From NCBI GenBank assembly GCA_029339195.1, contig JAPTJF010000105.1:62001-126000 (forward strand): 64,000 nucleotides of DNA, in the 5' to 3' direction. How positions within the stretch are numbered: position 1 is the stretch's first letter; the number at the start of each line of letters is the position of its first letter. Shown here piece after piece: positions 54,003 to 64,000 of the stretch. Origin of the DNA: Micractinium sp. NFX-FRZ. Its lineage: Eukaryota > Chlorophyta > Trebouxiophyceae > Chlorellales > Chlorellaceae. The position numbers and the translations under genes are program-made. The notes beneath the pieces were generated by a model. It was not told the DNA's origin. It worked only from the letters and a program-made list of their open reading frames with translations, and did no database searches.

Positions 54003-55320
54003 CTATGCTGCAAATGCAGGAAAGTCGAGTACCTGCGATGTGCTGTACAAGGGCTGGGTGGCACCGCAGCATGCTGCAGCTACACAGCTGGCAGCGCCGG
54101 CTGTAGGCTCACCTGAGGGCCCTGCGGCATCGCAGCGCACGCGCTCTGCAGACTGCAGCGCTGGCGTGGTCTTTTGCTGACCAGTGGACACGCCTGAGGC
54201 CCGCCGACATGCCTCTTCCTGCTGCATCTGCTGGGGCTGCGTCAGCTGCTGCTGGCTGCCGGCGGGCCAATCCAGGCCACCGGTGTGATCCTCGTCTGCT
54301 GCGTCCGCTGCCACGTCGCTGGCCCGTGCCGCCGCGGCCGCCGCCAGCGCCGGCGCGCCCTGCTGCTGGCTGCAGCGCATGCCGCCACCGCCGCCGCCGC
54401 CTGGCAGCACCTGCGTCTGGCTGGCCAGCTGGCTGGTGCCCAGTGGGTCGGGGTCGGGGCCCGGGTCTGCACCCACTTCGGGCGGCCGCTGGCTCAGGAA
54501 GGTCGGCTCATAAGCCAGCTGTGAAAAGATCTGAAAGCCGTCCTCCTCCTCCTCGTCCTCCTCCTCAAAGGCGCCGTAGTCGCCACCAAAACCCGCTCCT
54601 GCTGGTGGCACCGCGTCGCTCATCTGCTGCTGCTGGTCTTGCCGCTGCTGCTGCTGCTGCTGCGCCGCCGCTGCCTGCTGCTGCAGCTGGTTGCTGCTGC
54701 CAGCTGCAGCAGCACCCCAGTCTGCTGGCGTGTCCAGCGCCTGCTGCGTGGCAAACCGATGCTGCAGGCTGCGCAGCAGCGTGGTCTGCAGCTTGGCGCC
54801 CGCTGCCGTGGGTGCGTTGGACGCCGGCGGCGCGGCGCCTGCCAGAAGGTGCACCGCTGGAGTCTGGCTAGGCTGCTGTGGGTCATCTGGCTCAGCACTG
54901 CTGTCGCGTGACACGACTTCGGGCCGCTGCAGACGGAGAATGGCAGCGGGCAGCACGGGGTGCCAATTAGGAGACGAGCAGGCTGCGGCTGGCTGGCTGG
55001 CTGGCTGGCTGCGGTCGGTTGGATAGCCTAGATGACTGGCTCGAGAGCCTAGGCACAAGCGCTTGTGGTAGGAAAGCCATATCCCAAAGCATGTCTGGCA
55101 GCAAAACATGGCCACAAGCAAAGCATCATGGCGCTGCCACGGCGGCACAGCCCTGCCCACACTGCCCCGACACCGCCGCCGGCGACCGCCTCACCGGTAC
55201 AGGCCGCAGGAACTGGTGGATGCTGCCGTGCTGCTGGGCGCCCAGCTTGTGCCGTTTGGCACTCCTGTCGCCGCCCCGTTTGCCCGACAGCCTGCTCTTG
55301 CCCGCAGACTTGCCCGCCAT
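54003..55320 (-). CDS. acidic, Gln-rich nuclear-type protein
   Basis: Exons 55195-55320 and 54003-54926 join at phase 0 and give 349 residues. The first 25 residues are strongly basic (SGKRGGDRSAKRHKL), a likely nuclear signal, followed by GSIHQFLRP, which resembles but does not match a PCNA-binding PIP box. A Gln-rich middle part and an acidic patch (FEEEDEEEEDGF) precede a conserved-looking FSQLAYEPTFLSQRPPEV segment. The rest is Ala/Gly/Gln-rich. I do not recognise the family. It is divergently paired with the H2B-like gene and lies just upstream of the phosphatase, possibly in one transcript with it. Confidence 0.7.
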
Positions 55321-55706
55321 TTAGCTGCCGTTGCCGCTTGCCCTCCCTACCAAAGAGAGCGGTTGCGCCGTTGCTGCTTTCAACAAAGCATTGCACCTAT
55401 GTGAGGTCTTGTGCGGCCTCAGCGGGTGCGGCCGGCGTCCAGGACAACCCCGGCGTGACACTGCCGTTCGCTGCTGGCCTCTGCAGCCTACCTACCCCAA
55501 ACAATAAAGTTGCGTACAACCTTGCGCCGATGACCGATGCAGGCACGAGGGTTCTTCTGGCAGCAGGGGCGCCAGGACAACCCTTCGCCGCTGCGGCGCT
55601 CACTCAGCGCGCACGCCATGAGCATTTGTTTTTGACTTGCGGCGCCCCCGGCGCCTGCAGACCAGTCTTCTTGGCAGCGCAGTCGGTCTGCAGCACTCGC
55701 CTAATA
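55321..55706. promoter_or_regulatory. shared upstream region of acidic-protein and H2B-like genes
   Basis: 386 bp between divergent starts. The plus frame of the H2B-like gene is open across all of it, so a longer N-terminus or upstream start cannot be excluded. Confidence 0.4.
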
Positions 55707-56845
55707 ATGGAGCACGCCAGTCTGCCCAGCAGTGAAGTGCCTGCTGCTGCCGGCATTTTGTTGCCCAGTAGCAGCAGTGGGCTGCCCCCAGCCCAGCTCC
55801 CTCAAACGGATGAGCAGCAGCAGCAGCAGCAGCAGCAGCCGGAAGGGCAGCCGCTCCAGCGGCAACAGCAGCAGCCGGGCGAGGGGCAGGCGGATGAGGT
55901 GGCAACGGCGGCGTCGTGTGAGCGCCAGGCAGCGGCAGCTGGCGACAGCGGCGACGCTGACGGCAGCGATCTGGAGGAGGACGAGGAGTTCGACACCGAG
56001 CTGAGCACATGGCTGGCGGGGCGCCTGCAGCGCATGCAACCGGGGGCAGAGCTCAGCGCAGGCAGCGTGCGGGTGCTGGGCCGCCTCCTGGATGAAATCA
56101 CTGTGCGGGTGCTGGATGAAGCTCAGCGTGTGAATGCGGCCTCTGCTGCCGCTGCTGGGGGAAGCGGCAACGAAGGTCACGAGGTGGCTGGCGCCGCGGC
56201 AAGCAGTGAAGCAGCGCCAGCTCCGGCCATGCAGACGGTGGGCGCAGTCACTGCTGCGCCACTGCCGCCGCCGCCACAGCAGCTGGCCGCGCAGCAGGCG
56301 GCGGCAGCAGAGGTGCGGCGGGGCAAGCAGGGGCACCAGGCAGCAAGCACGTTGACAAGCTTAGACATTCACGAGGTGGGTGCCAAGGAACAGTTGGGTG
56401 CTAGCGGTTGGGTGCCTAGCCAGGCAGCCAAGCCCAGGCAGCTGCACCTCAATTGAGGCGCGCGCACTGTGCGCTGCGTCTGCTGCATGCAGGAGGTTGC
56501 TTGCTTTCTCGCGGGCCGCCTCTCAAACAACCATGCATTGCCCTTCCCACCCTCACCCGCCTGACACTGTGCCACCCCTGTGCCCCCCTCGTTCCTCTCT
56601 GCCCTGCCCAGGCGCTGAAGCGGGTGCTGCCCGGGGGACCTGAGGAGGGCAAGCTGCGGCCGTACCTGCCAGCGGTCACCAAGCAGGCGTGGCACCTCGA
56701 CAAGCAGTCCCTGAAAGGCATCAAGCGGCAGAAGCAGGCCTCAGGCGCGGCCGCGGCAGCAGGAGCTACAGCGCCATGCAGCGGCAGCGGGGGCGGCAGC
56801 AAGGAGAACGAGGGGCGGCAGGCGCAGCAGCAGCTGCAAGAGTGA
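55707..56845 (+). CDS. divergent H2B-like histone with loop insertion
   Basis: Exons 55707-56375 and 56612-56845 join at phase 0 and give 300 residues. Residues 1-95 are Gln-rich (Q8 run) and end in an acidic patch (DLEEDEEFD). Residues 98-143 align without gaps to H2B helix 1, loop 1 and helix 2: the QP in GRLQRMQPG sits where H2B has HP, and LSAGSVRVL where H2B has ISSKAMSIM. After about 67 Ala/Gly/Pro-rich residues, STLTSLDIHEALKRVLPG (214-231) matches the H2B loop 2-helix 3 STITSREIQTAVRLLLPG, and a further AVTKQ matches the C-terminal helix. The tail is basic with Ser/Gly. It should pair with an H2A-type fold; whether it enters nucleosomes is unknown. The upstream frame is open, so the start is provisional. 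Confidence 0.78.
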
Positions 56846-57374
56846 GCGGCCGGGCTGCAGGCGTAGCATGCAGCACAGCACTGCATGCATAACACAAAAT
56901 GTACTAGTCCTACCAGCTGCCCAGTGCAGTCGTTAAATCAAACCTGCGCACCTACCTATCACATACGAGGGCCGGCCATGTGGTGGCGCGGTGGTGCACC
57001 GCCCTGCCGGCAAGCATGTATTGGATGCAGCCCTGGGACAGTTCTGAGAACATTGAATCAATATCATGAAGTGTGAGACATGAACTTATAGCTCAAGCTG
57101 CACATAAAGTCTGGGGTAGGTTGTATTCGGCAGGGGCAGCGAGGCGACTGCCGCTGAGGCGGCACAGCGGGCGCCTCGGCGCAGGCACAGGACCTCCCTG
57201 CTCCCTTTCGGGCAATGCTGCGCTTCCACCGCGCCGTTTCCGAACTGCAGAGGCACCTCAAAGTGTCTGATCTTCCTTCCAACCAAACAGCTGTCGAACT
57301 GGCTCTCGCGCCCCGTGCCTTTCCTCGGCGCAGCGCCTGATGCGGCTGCTGCAACTGTCACCGAGTAGATAGGG
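56846..57374. other. intergenic region before GT61 gene
   Basis: 529 bp between two plus-strand genes; expected to hold the 3' UTR of the H2B-like gene and the GT61 promoter. No exon recognised. Confidence 0.45.
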
Positions 57375-58379
57375 ATGCCAGACCACGCCGTCGCGCTGCT
57401 GCTTGCAGCACTGGTGGCGCTCCTGGCGGCAGCGGGAGCGGCAGCTGGCGGCAGCAAGGTGAGGCACGTGCAATGTGCGCCACTCTGGTCACTGCCAGGG
57501 GTCTGCATGCTGCTCACTGTCACTAGCATAAAAAACCTGACATGCATGTTGGCCCCGGCGTGGCCGCCTGCCGCCGCTGCTGCAGGCGCTGGAGCTGCCT
57601 CCATCTGCCAAGCAGTGCTGGGAGCCGCCAGCTCCGCCGGGCACGCCTGCAGATGCGCGTGCCGCCTGGTGCCGAGTTACCAACCTGTACCTCTACCGAG
57701 GGGGGGCCTACTACCTTACAACAGATGGTGGGTGGGTGGACACCGCGGGGTTGATAGAAAGGCAGGGCACGTGGAGGAAGCAAGGGACAGGAGTGTGGGT
57801 TTTAGCTTGGGGGCCGTGTTGTGTCGCTGCTGCGAGTAAGGGGTCTTACAAGTGAGGTGCTTGCAAGGCAGGCATCTTGCATGTGCGGCCCACTTGTACA
57901 CAAGTCATCCTGTACTACCCTTGCTCAATGCACCCACCTGTGCGGTGGAACTGCTGGCATGCTGCAGCCGGGGAGGCGCTCCCCACGGTGCAGTACGGCA
58001 GGCGGCCGCCCATCCCACAAGTCCTCACCCCGGCCGCCTTCCGTGCGCTGCTGGCGCCGGGGGCGGCGGCGCTGCCGGTGAACCAAGCTTACCTGATGAG
58101 GAGTGAGCGCTGCTGGGTGCTGGGATGGTGGTGCTGCCTTGAAGTGCTGGCATGCTGTCGGTGCCAGCGACGAGGCTGGTGAGGCTGCTGGGGGGGGCAG
58201 CGCAGCCAGAAGCGCAACAGAGCCTGCATGCTGGTAGCAGATATTCCTGGGGTGTGAAGGTGGCGCCTTGAGCTGTTTCAACTCTGCCCTGCAGCCGGCG
58301 TGCAGGGCAAGGCGTGCTCTCGGGAGGAGAGCTATGTCAAGTGAGGCTGGGGCCGGGGGGGGAGTGAGCGCAGCGGGCA

Positions 58380-58417
<38 letters not shown>

Positions 58418-61400
58418 TCAATGGTAAGCTAAGCCTGAAGCAAGCCTGAGCCCGGTACAACTAGTTGCGACAGCATGAGTGCACACATACAGCTGTGGCT
58501 GGGCTGTTCCGCATTGTCAAGCGTTTGGCACCGTGTCACCACATTGCTGCTGCAGCTTTGGCGACGGCATGACTGAGCGCATTGCCACCCTGTGGATGTT
58601 CCTGTGCGACGTCATGGGTGAGAGGGAGGGCGGGGGGGTGGGGGCAGGGCAGGGTGGGGAGGAAGATACTCCGAGGGGTGCGGGCAAGGCAGGAAGGCCT
58701 CCACCCCCTTGCCCCCAGCGCTCAAACGGGCCCATTAGCCGTGCCACCCCAACCCGCAAGTGCCGCCTCACGGGCACACACACACGCCTGCTTCGACTGC
58801 TCACCCCCCTGTTCCCTTTCTGCACCTACCACCAGGGCACTGCTCTTTCGATGATCGTTCCCAGTTACAGCTGGTGGACGCTGCCCCACGTGACTGCCGC
58901 CCCCAGGACCCGCCCTCTGGCTGGGATGCCTACCCCGGGTGGTATCAAGATGTGCTGGGCTGCATGTCGGACCAGCCGCTGAGGCACCTGAACGGCAGCT
59001 GGCGGGAGAGCGTGGTGCACGTGCGCACCGCCTGGCTGGGGCTGGGGCAGCGCTGCCGCTCGCACTACGGCCACTGCCACGACGGCTCGCGCGGCAAGCT
59101 GCCGCCCACGCCCGCGCTGCTGGGCGCGTGGCGGGACACGCTGGGGCGCTGCCTGGGCTTCCCCACAGACGCGCCCGCCCCGCTGGACCCCGTGAAAGTC
59201 TTGATTGTTGACCGGTGAGTGGGTGGGCAGGAGGGGATGGGGAAGAAGGTGGAGAGGCTGGGGATGGGAGCTTGTCAGGGATGGCCGGGCGGATGCGAAG
59301 GCAAGTGTGTGAGGAGCGCTGTCAGAGTGTTGAGCGGTCACCAGGGGAAAGCCCGAGGGACGGGGAGGCGCTGGTCTGGCCTCCCGGCTGCCTCACCTCG
59401 CCGCCAACACTGCCCCACACCACCGCACTGACTGCCCACCACCCTGCAGTGCGTACGAGAGCCACCGGCACCTGCTGAACGTCAACACGCTGCTGCGCGC
59501 GCTGCGCCGGCGCTACTCGCCGGCGCGGGTGCGGGTCGCCCTGCAGTACATGGAGGTACGAATGTGGGGCGGTCAGCGGTACTGCGGCTAGGCTCTGGCG
59601 TCTTGGGCTTGCGCAAATTTGCATATAATCATATGTGCAGCCCGCAGCGGTGACGTACGCATGCTGCACTCTCACGCCTATGCTCTGCCAGCCTGCCTGT
59701 CTGCCAGCCTGCCTGCCCATCTGTCTTCCTGAGTGCTTTGCCTGCCTGCCTGCCTGCCTGCCTGCCTGCCCATCTGTCTTCCGAGTGCCGTGCCTGCCTG
59801 CCCATCTGTCTTCCGAGTGCCGTGCCTGCCTGCCTGCCTGCCTGCCTTCCCGCCCATCTGTCTGAGTGCTGAGCCTGCCTGCCCTCCTCACACTGCACCG
59901 CCCGCAGGATCTGTCGGTGGCAGAGCAGTTCAGGCTGGTGGCGCAGCAGACCGTGCTGGTGCACGTACACGGCAGGTGCGGGGAGGCAGGACGGTGCGCC
60001 AACTGTGTCCTCTTCAGCAGCTGCAAGGGGTGGCACATCTGCCTTCCCTGGTGCTGCCTGCTCTGTAGTTTAGCATGTGCCACCAAGGCTTTGATCCGTA
60101 GCATTTGCCCACACCACTTATCGTGCTCCCTGCATCGCCTCCTCACATGCACGCATCCATTGTCACGTGCAGTAACATCGGGCACTGGCAAGGGCTGCCG
60201 CACGGCGCGGTGGTGATAAAGATTGCGCCGTTCAACAACACGTACGACGACCAGGCCTATGGGGAATACCTGGTGAGGGAGTGCTTGTCTGCCTGCTTGT
60301 TTGCCTGCTTGAAGCGGCCACCTCGGGGTGGCCACCAAGGATGTGCTTCCCCACCAGCCTCCTCGCTTGCACCCGACACCACGCACCTGCAAGTGCGTTG
60401 CTTGCTGGTGCTGCAAGCCATGCCGCCCTAGCCTATCTCAAAAAGTCCTGGCCCCTGGCCCCACCTGCTGCCCCCGCCAGGCGCGGGACTACGGCCCCGT
60501 CAGCAACCTCGCCTGGCTGCCCCTGGTGAACAGCGACCCAGACTACCTGCACCTGGCCACAGAGCAGCGCTCCCTCACCGACCCACGCTACGCCTCCTTC
60601 TCAGAGTGAGCGAGTGGGCACACGTGCCCGGTGTGTCAACCTGCCAGTACGACACAAACATAAGCGCACGTTAGCGAGGGCAGCCCGCCAGCCAGTACGA
60701 CGGCACAACTCTCGCTACTCATCCTTGAGTGAGCGCCAGTTAGTCAGCCAGCCAGCCCAGCCCTGCGTACGTCAGCCTGCAAGCACACAATGATAGCTTG
60801 GAAGCCAAGCGCCCAGCCACCAGCGCTTCCTGCATCCCTTGGGAGCCAGCGCTTCCTGCTCACCCCTCTGGCTTAGACCTCCCACGCCACGCGGCTCCCG
60901 TCCTCCGCCCCTTCCCACCTCCCATGCGCCGCTGCAGCGCTGACAAGCTGGCGCTGCTGCGTGCGGACTGCGGTGCACTGGCAGGAGAGGCTCGCCAGAA
61001 GATCTGCAGGAGGGCCGTCAAGTTCAACCTGAACCTGGTCGTGCGGCCAGAGACACTGGAGGAGAGGGTGGATGCGGCCATCAAGCAGGCGTTTGCCAAG
61101 CAGGGGCGCACGCTGCCGCCCGACTGGCTGGCGGGCGAGGCGGCGGAGGCACGGGACGCAGCAGGCGAGGGAGGGCCAGAGGCAGCAGCGGAGCCAGGGC
61201 AGCAGCAGGCGCACGTGCAACAGCAGGGGCAGCAACGGGGGCGGCAGCAGCAGCAGCCGAGGCAGCAGACACTGGGGCAGCCGGGGGCATTGGCAGCCCG
61301 GGGCAGGCTGCACCCTCCCTCCGTTGTGGCTGGCGCTGCAGCAGCCTCCGGCCTGTTCCTGCTGCACCGCCGCTGGCTGCAGCTGCTGGCGGGGCGGCGA

Positions 61401-61445
61401 AAGGCCCCGCCAGGGCCCGGCGCCGCCTCGCTGTTTGGCAAATGA
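57375..61445 (+). CDS. GT61-family glycosyltransferase (DUF563), secretory
   Basis: Eleven exons (57375-57458, 57586-57727, 57968-58102, 58295-58340, 58556-58617, 58836-59214, 59450-59555, 59908-59975, 60173-60272, 60481-60605, 60938-61445) give 584 residues. Residues 5-25 are a hydrophobic signal or anchor. CRVTNLYLYRGGAYYL opens the luminal domain. KVLIVDRAYESHR, then TVLVHVHGSNIGHWQGLPHG and VVIKI are the GT61/EOGT-like core, where HGS replaces the common HGA before the loop. Many Cys suggest disulphides. GT61 enzymes add xylose, arabinose or GlcNAc to glycans or wall polymers in the ER/Golgi; the donor sugar cannot be told. A Gln-rich stretch and a second hydrophobic segment (VVAGAAAASGLFLLHRRW) lie near the C-terminus. 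Confidence 0.88.
58379..58418. repeat. (TGCC)n repeat in GT61 intron 4
   Basis: About nine TGCC units between exons 4 and 5. Confidence 0.9.
59690..59880. repeat. TGCC/CATCTGTCTTCC minisatellite in GT61 intron 7
   Basis: Runs of TGCC alternate with catctgtcttccgagtgccg-like units at about 59718, 59768, 59800 and 59855; a higher-order tandem array fills much of the intron. Confidence 0.85.
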
Positions 61446-61803
61446 GCGGGGAGGTGCTGGGAGCAGCTCGCCTGCCTTTCATACTTGTGCATTACAGCAG
61501 TCAAAGCATTGCATACAGTTTGTTGGTTGTTTGGAAATGAAGTGGACGAGAGAGGAGCAGGGGGGCGAATGAAAGCGTGCATGCATGCAGGCGGCATGGG
61601 GGAAAGCAATCAAGGGCGGCAAAGGCGAGGGGAGAACAAAAGTCAGGGAGGGAAGCAAGCGCACACGCGCTCCAGACGAGGGGGCATTGCCAAGGCAGGG
61701 TGGGGCCCCAGAGCGCGGGTGGGGCCCCAGAGCGGGAGGCGTGCCAAAGCTGGGGGTGCGGGGCTCTGGCCGCGTCCCACGCACATCAATAGCGCAGGGG
61801 TGC
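61446..61803. other. convergent 3' intergenic region
   Basis: 358 bp between the GT61 and PAP2 stop codons. A minus-strand TGTAA at 61492-61496 may serve the PAP2 gene. No exon recognised. Confidence 0.45.
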
Positions 61804-64000
61804 TCACCAGCCCATGGCTAAGAAGATGCGGGGGGTCACGCCTGCCACCGCCACCCCAATGGAGGCATAAGCAAAGAAGCGGGAGGTGACGTCCACGTCC
61901 CAGGGCACGCCCTTGGGGTTGTGAGGCAGCGCCGCCAGGAGGCGGGGGTCCGGCACAGGCGCGGCTGTTGTGCTGCCAGCTGGCCGCTTGTCGCCGTTGG
62001 TGTCGCCACGTTGGCCGTTGCTGGCGGTGACATGGACAGTGCCGTCGGCGGCGCTGCTGTCGTCTTGCGGGCCGTGCCGCCGCTGCCGCAGCCGCCCGTT
62101 CTCAGCTGGCGCCTGCTGAGCGCTTGCCGCCTGCTGCTGCTGCTCCTCCGCCGATGGTGGTGTATACAAATTGTGCACCGGCGGCTGCCAGAGGCGGCGT
62201 ACTGCCAGGGGGAAGAAGCGGTACAGGAAGGGCAGTACCGCCAACAGTACCGCCCGGGACACCTCCTTCAGCACTCCCACCACGACGAAACCCACTCCCA
62301 TCCGCCGCGCAGCAAACAGCAGCCGGCTGCCGTGCAGCAGCCCAACGCCGTCCGCGGACCACAGCTGCGCCAGCTGCAGGGTGGGGGCGCAGAGGCGATG
62401 GTGGTGCAGTGGGGCGGGCGGGTGAGGTGCAAGGTGGTGGGAGCGTTGAATCGGCAAGGGCAAAGCTCCAGAACTCATCCAACACGTTTCGCAACCGCAC
62501 ACTTACTCATGACTTCGAGCGGTCTGTTGCCACATCCGCGCCCTTGAGCAGCCACGCACCGCAGCATCCCCAACCCAGCTGGCACGCTTAGCCAGCAGTC
62601 GGCTGGCCCCGCCTCCTCACCTGCACGCCTGGCTGGTGCATGTGGGGCGAGATCCAGGCCACGCCCACCACGATTCCAAACATGGCCTGGCGGGAGCGGG
62701 CGGGTGGGTGGCAGGACTGAGGGGTCTGAGTGAAAGCAGTGGGATGTACAATGCAGTATGCCCAGAAAGGCAGGCAGTCGGGGGGCTGCAGACCAGTCTG
62801 TGCTGGAGCAGCAGGCAGGGGAGGAACACGCGGCACAAGGGGGACACAGAAAGAAATTGAGTCCAATTGTCTGCATGTCCCGGTGTCACGCTGAGCCAGC
62901 TGGGCTGGGCCTAAAGGTTCTACCTTGACAGCTGCCCCTGGTTCAACCGACCGCAGTTGCTGGGTCTACATTGACAGCTGGCGGTGGTTCCACCCGCACC
63001 CACTGCTGCTCAAACACCGCCCTCCCACTCACCCCCTTTAAGCAAGGACTACAATTGTCAACGGTCGATTAATTGACTCACCCCCATGAAGCTGGTGCTG
63101 AACTCGTATGACGGGGTGTGCGCCAGCGGGCGTGGGTGCAGGCGCAGGAGCACCAGGGAGGCGAGCGCAGCGTGCGCCACCGCCTGCGGCCCGCTCAGCA
63201 GCCAGCGCGTGATCAGCCCTGCGCACAGGTTTGGGTGCACAGGCAGCAGGGGAAGGGGGGGAGGGGGTCAGCCCTGGCATGAACCTGCAATGCAATGCCG
63301 GGCGACCACGAAAAAACGCCGGTCGCACCCCTGCCACAGCCAGCCGTCCCCCCCCACCCTTGCCATTCACGACACGCCAACCAAGAGGCCCCCGTTCCAC
63401 ATGCACCCACGTATACAACGTCAACGTAGCCAACAGCCTCACTACTGGCACAGCAACTTGCACACACCTACACACCAATCCCCACACACCCTCGATGGCA
63501 ATGTAGCAGACCAGCACCGCCAGGCCCGCCACCGCGCCCGCCAGGATGTCGACGGGGGTGTGGAAGCCCAGGTAGATGCGGGAGGCAGCAATCCACACCA
63601 CCTGAGGTGACGAGAAGTGCGAACATAGAGCGAGTGAGGAAGCAGGGGTCAAGAGGTGTGAGGCGGCTGGCCGCATCAGATCTATGCTGGGAGCCGGGAA
63701 GCACAGGGCAAGGGCGGGCCCTGGGGCCTCACATGCATGGTTGCAGCTCACACGCACGCACTCCCTGTGCCACAAAGCCTCCGGGTCAACAAAGACGGGC
63801 CTCCCATCCCCTCCCTACTGACCCGCCCCTGCCCCTCCGCTCCTGCCCCGCCCATGCCCGCCTGCCCGACAGCACACAGTTGACGGCACATACATCCCTG
63901 CCCACCCCGCCCCCCTGGCCTCACCCAGAGTGCCACCAGGCAGTACAGTACCGCTGCGGTACCGGTGCTGATGAGCTGGCGGTCGTAAAAGTACCATACG
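61804..64000 (-). CDS. PAP2-family membrane phosphatase (5' partial)
   Basis: Exons 63925-64000 (entering from outside), 63490-63601, 63082-63218, 62621-62686 and 61804-62373 join in frame. SRIYLGFHTPVD is the third PAP2 catalytic motif (SR-x5-H-x3-D) and sits between hydrophobic spans; motifs C1 and C2 would be encoded by exons beyond the window. Several further membrane spans follow, then a charged Gln-rich linker and a last hydrophobic stretch ending FLAMGW. The SxxxGFHTP form is that of lipid phosphate and sphingosine-phosphate phosphatases rather than soluble acid phosphatases. The TGA at 61804-61806 overlaps a good donor (CTGGTGAGC), so a further exon is possible, though none was seen downstream. 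Confidence 0.82.

Noticed and set aside
55195..55320. PCNA-interacting PIP box in the acidic nuclear-type protein
   Set aside because: HGSIHQFL lacks the Gln at the required position (it is one residue too far), so it is only mentioned as a resemblance.
59322..60416. 364-codon minus-strand frame in the GT61 region
   Set aside because: It reads through the TGCC minisatellite, which gives a periodic GRQAGRQAG peptide typical of repeat shadows.

Overview
The window reads as nuclear DNA of a unicellular green alga, most likely a trebouxiophyte such as Chlorella or a relative. The basis is a strongly GC-rich sequence, genes cut into many short exons (about 122 introns traced here), GT-AG and a notable number of GC-AG introns, TGTAA-type poly(A) signals behind some genes, Ala/Gln/Pro-rich low-complexity tails, and plant-lineage proteins such as a CYP97B-type P450 and a plant-type GH3 xylosidase/glucosidase. 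All gene models were built by hand by joining exons at splice sites; for each complete gene the exon lengths keep one open frame. Domain names come from recognising motifs, not from a search.

Layout. 1-2926 (-): membrane-tethered bZIP factor, 3' end outside the window. 3339-6633 (+): CECR5-type HAD hydrolase. 7267-13893 (-): ABCG half-transporter. 14246-16817 (+): short-chain dehydrogenase. 17708-24377 (-): secreted GH3 glycosidase. 25148-26944 (+): Pro-rich single-span membrane protein followed by a minisatellite. 27720-38111 (-): 25-exon, 1373-residue chromatin protein that combines PWWP-like, PHD, Dam-type adenine methyltransferase and CW zinc-finger regions. 38754-39263 (+): small membrane protein. 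40533-42534 (+): ankyrin protein, followed 6 nt after its stop by a second ORF to 43401. 44283-51367 (-): CYP97B-like P450. 52369-53960 (-): histidine phosphatase, 42 nt behind 54003-55320 (-), an acidic nuclear-type protein. 55707-56845 (+): highly divergent H2B-like histone. 57375-61445 (+): GT61 glycosyltransferase. 61804-64000 (-): PAP2 phosphatase, 5' end outside.

Three things stand out. First, the Dam-type methyltransferase fused to chromatin readers; its motif IV reads NPDY instead of the usual NPPY. Second, an H2B-like histone fold with an acidic Gln-rich N-terminus and about 67 extra residues between helices 2 and 3. Third, a window-wide structural habit: in at least 20 places the edge of an exon with its adjoining intron bases is repeated one or two more times inside the neighbouring intron, at spacings of roughly 65-135 bp. 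These exon echoes look like tandem duplications that lengthen introns and leave extra, decaying splice sites.

Most genes are arranged as divergent pairs sharing 0.35-0.8 kb of upstream DNA (bZIP/HAD, ABCG/SDR, GH3/Pro-rich, Dam-fusion/small membrane protein, acidic protein/H2B-like). Two head-to-tail pairs are so close that a shared dicistronic transcript is plausible. No RNA genes, CRISPR arrays or recognisable transposons were seen.
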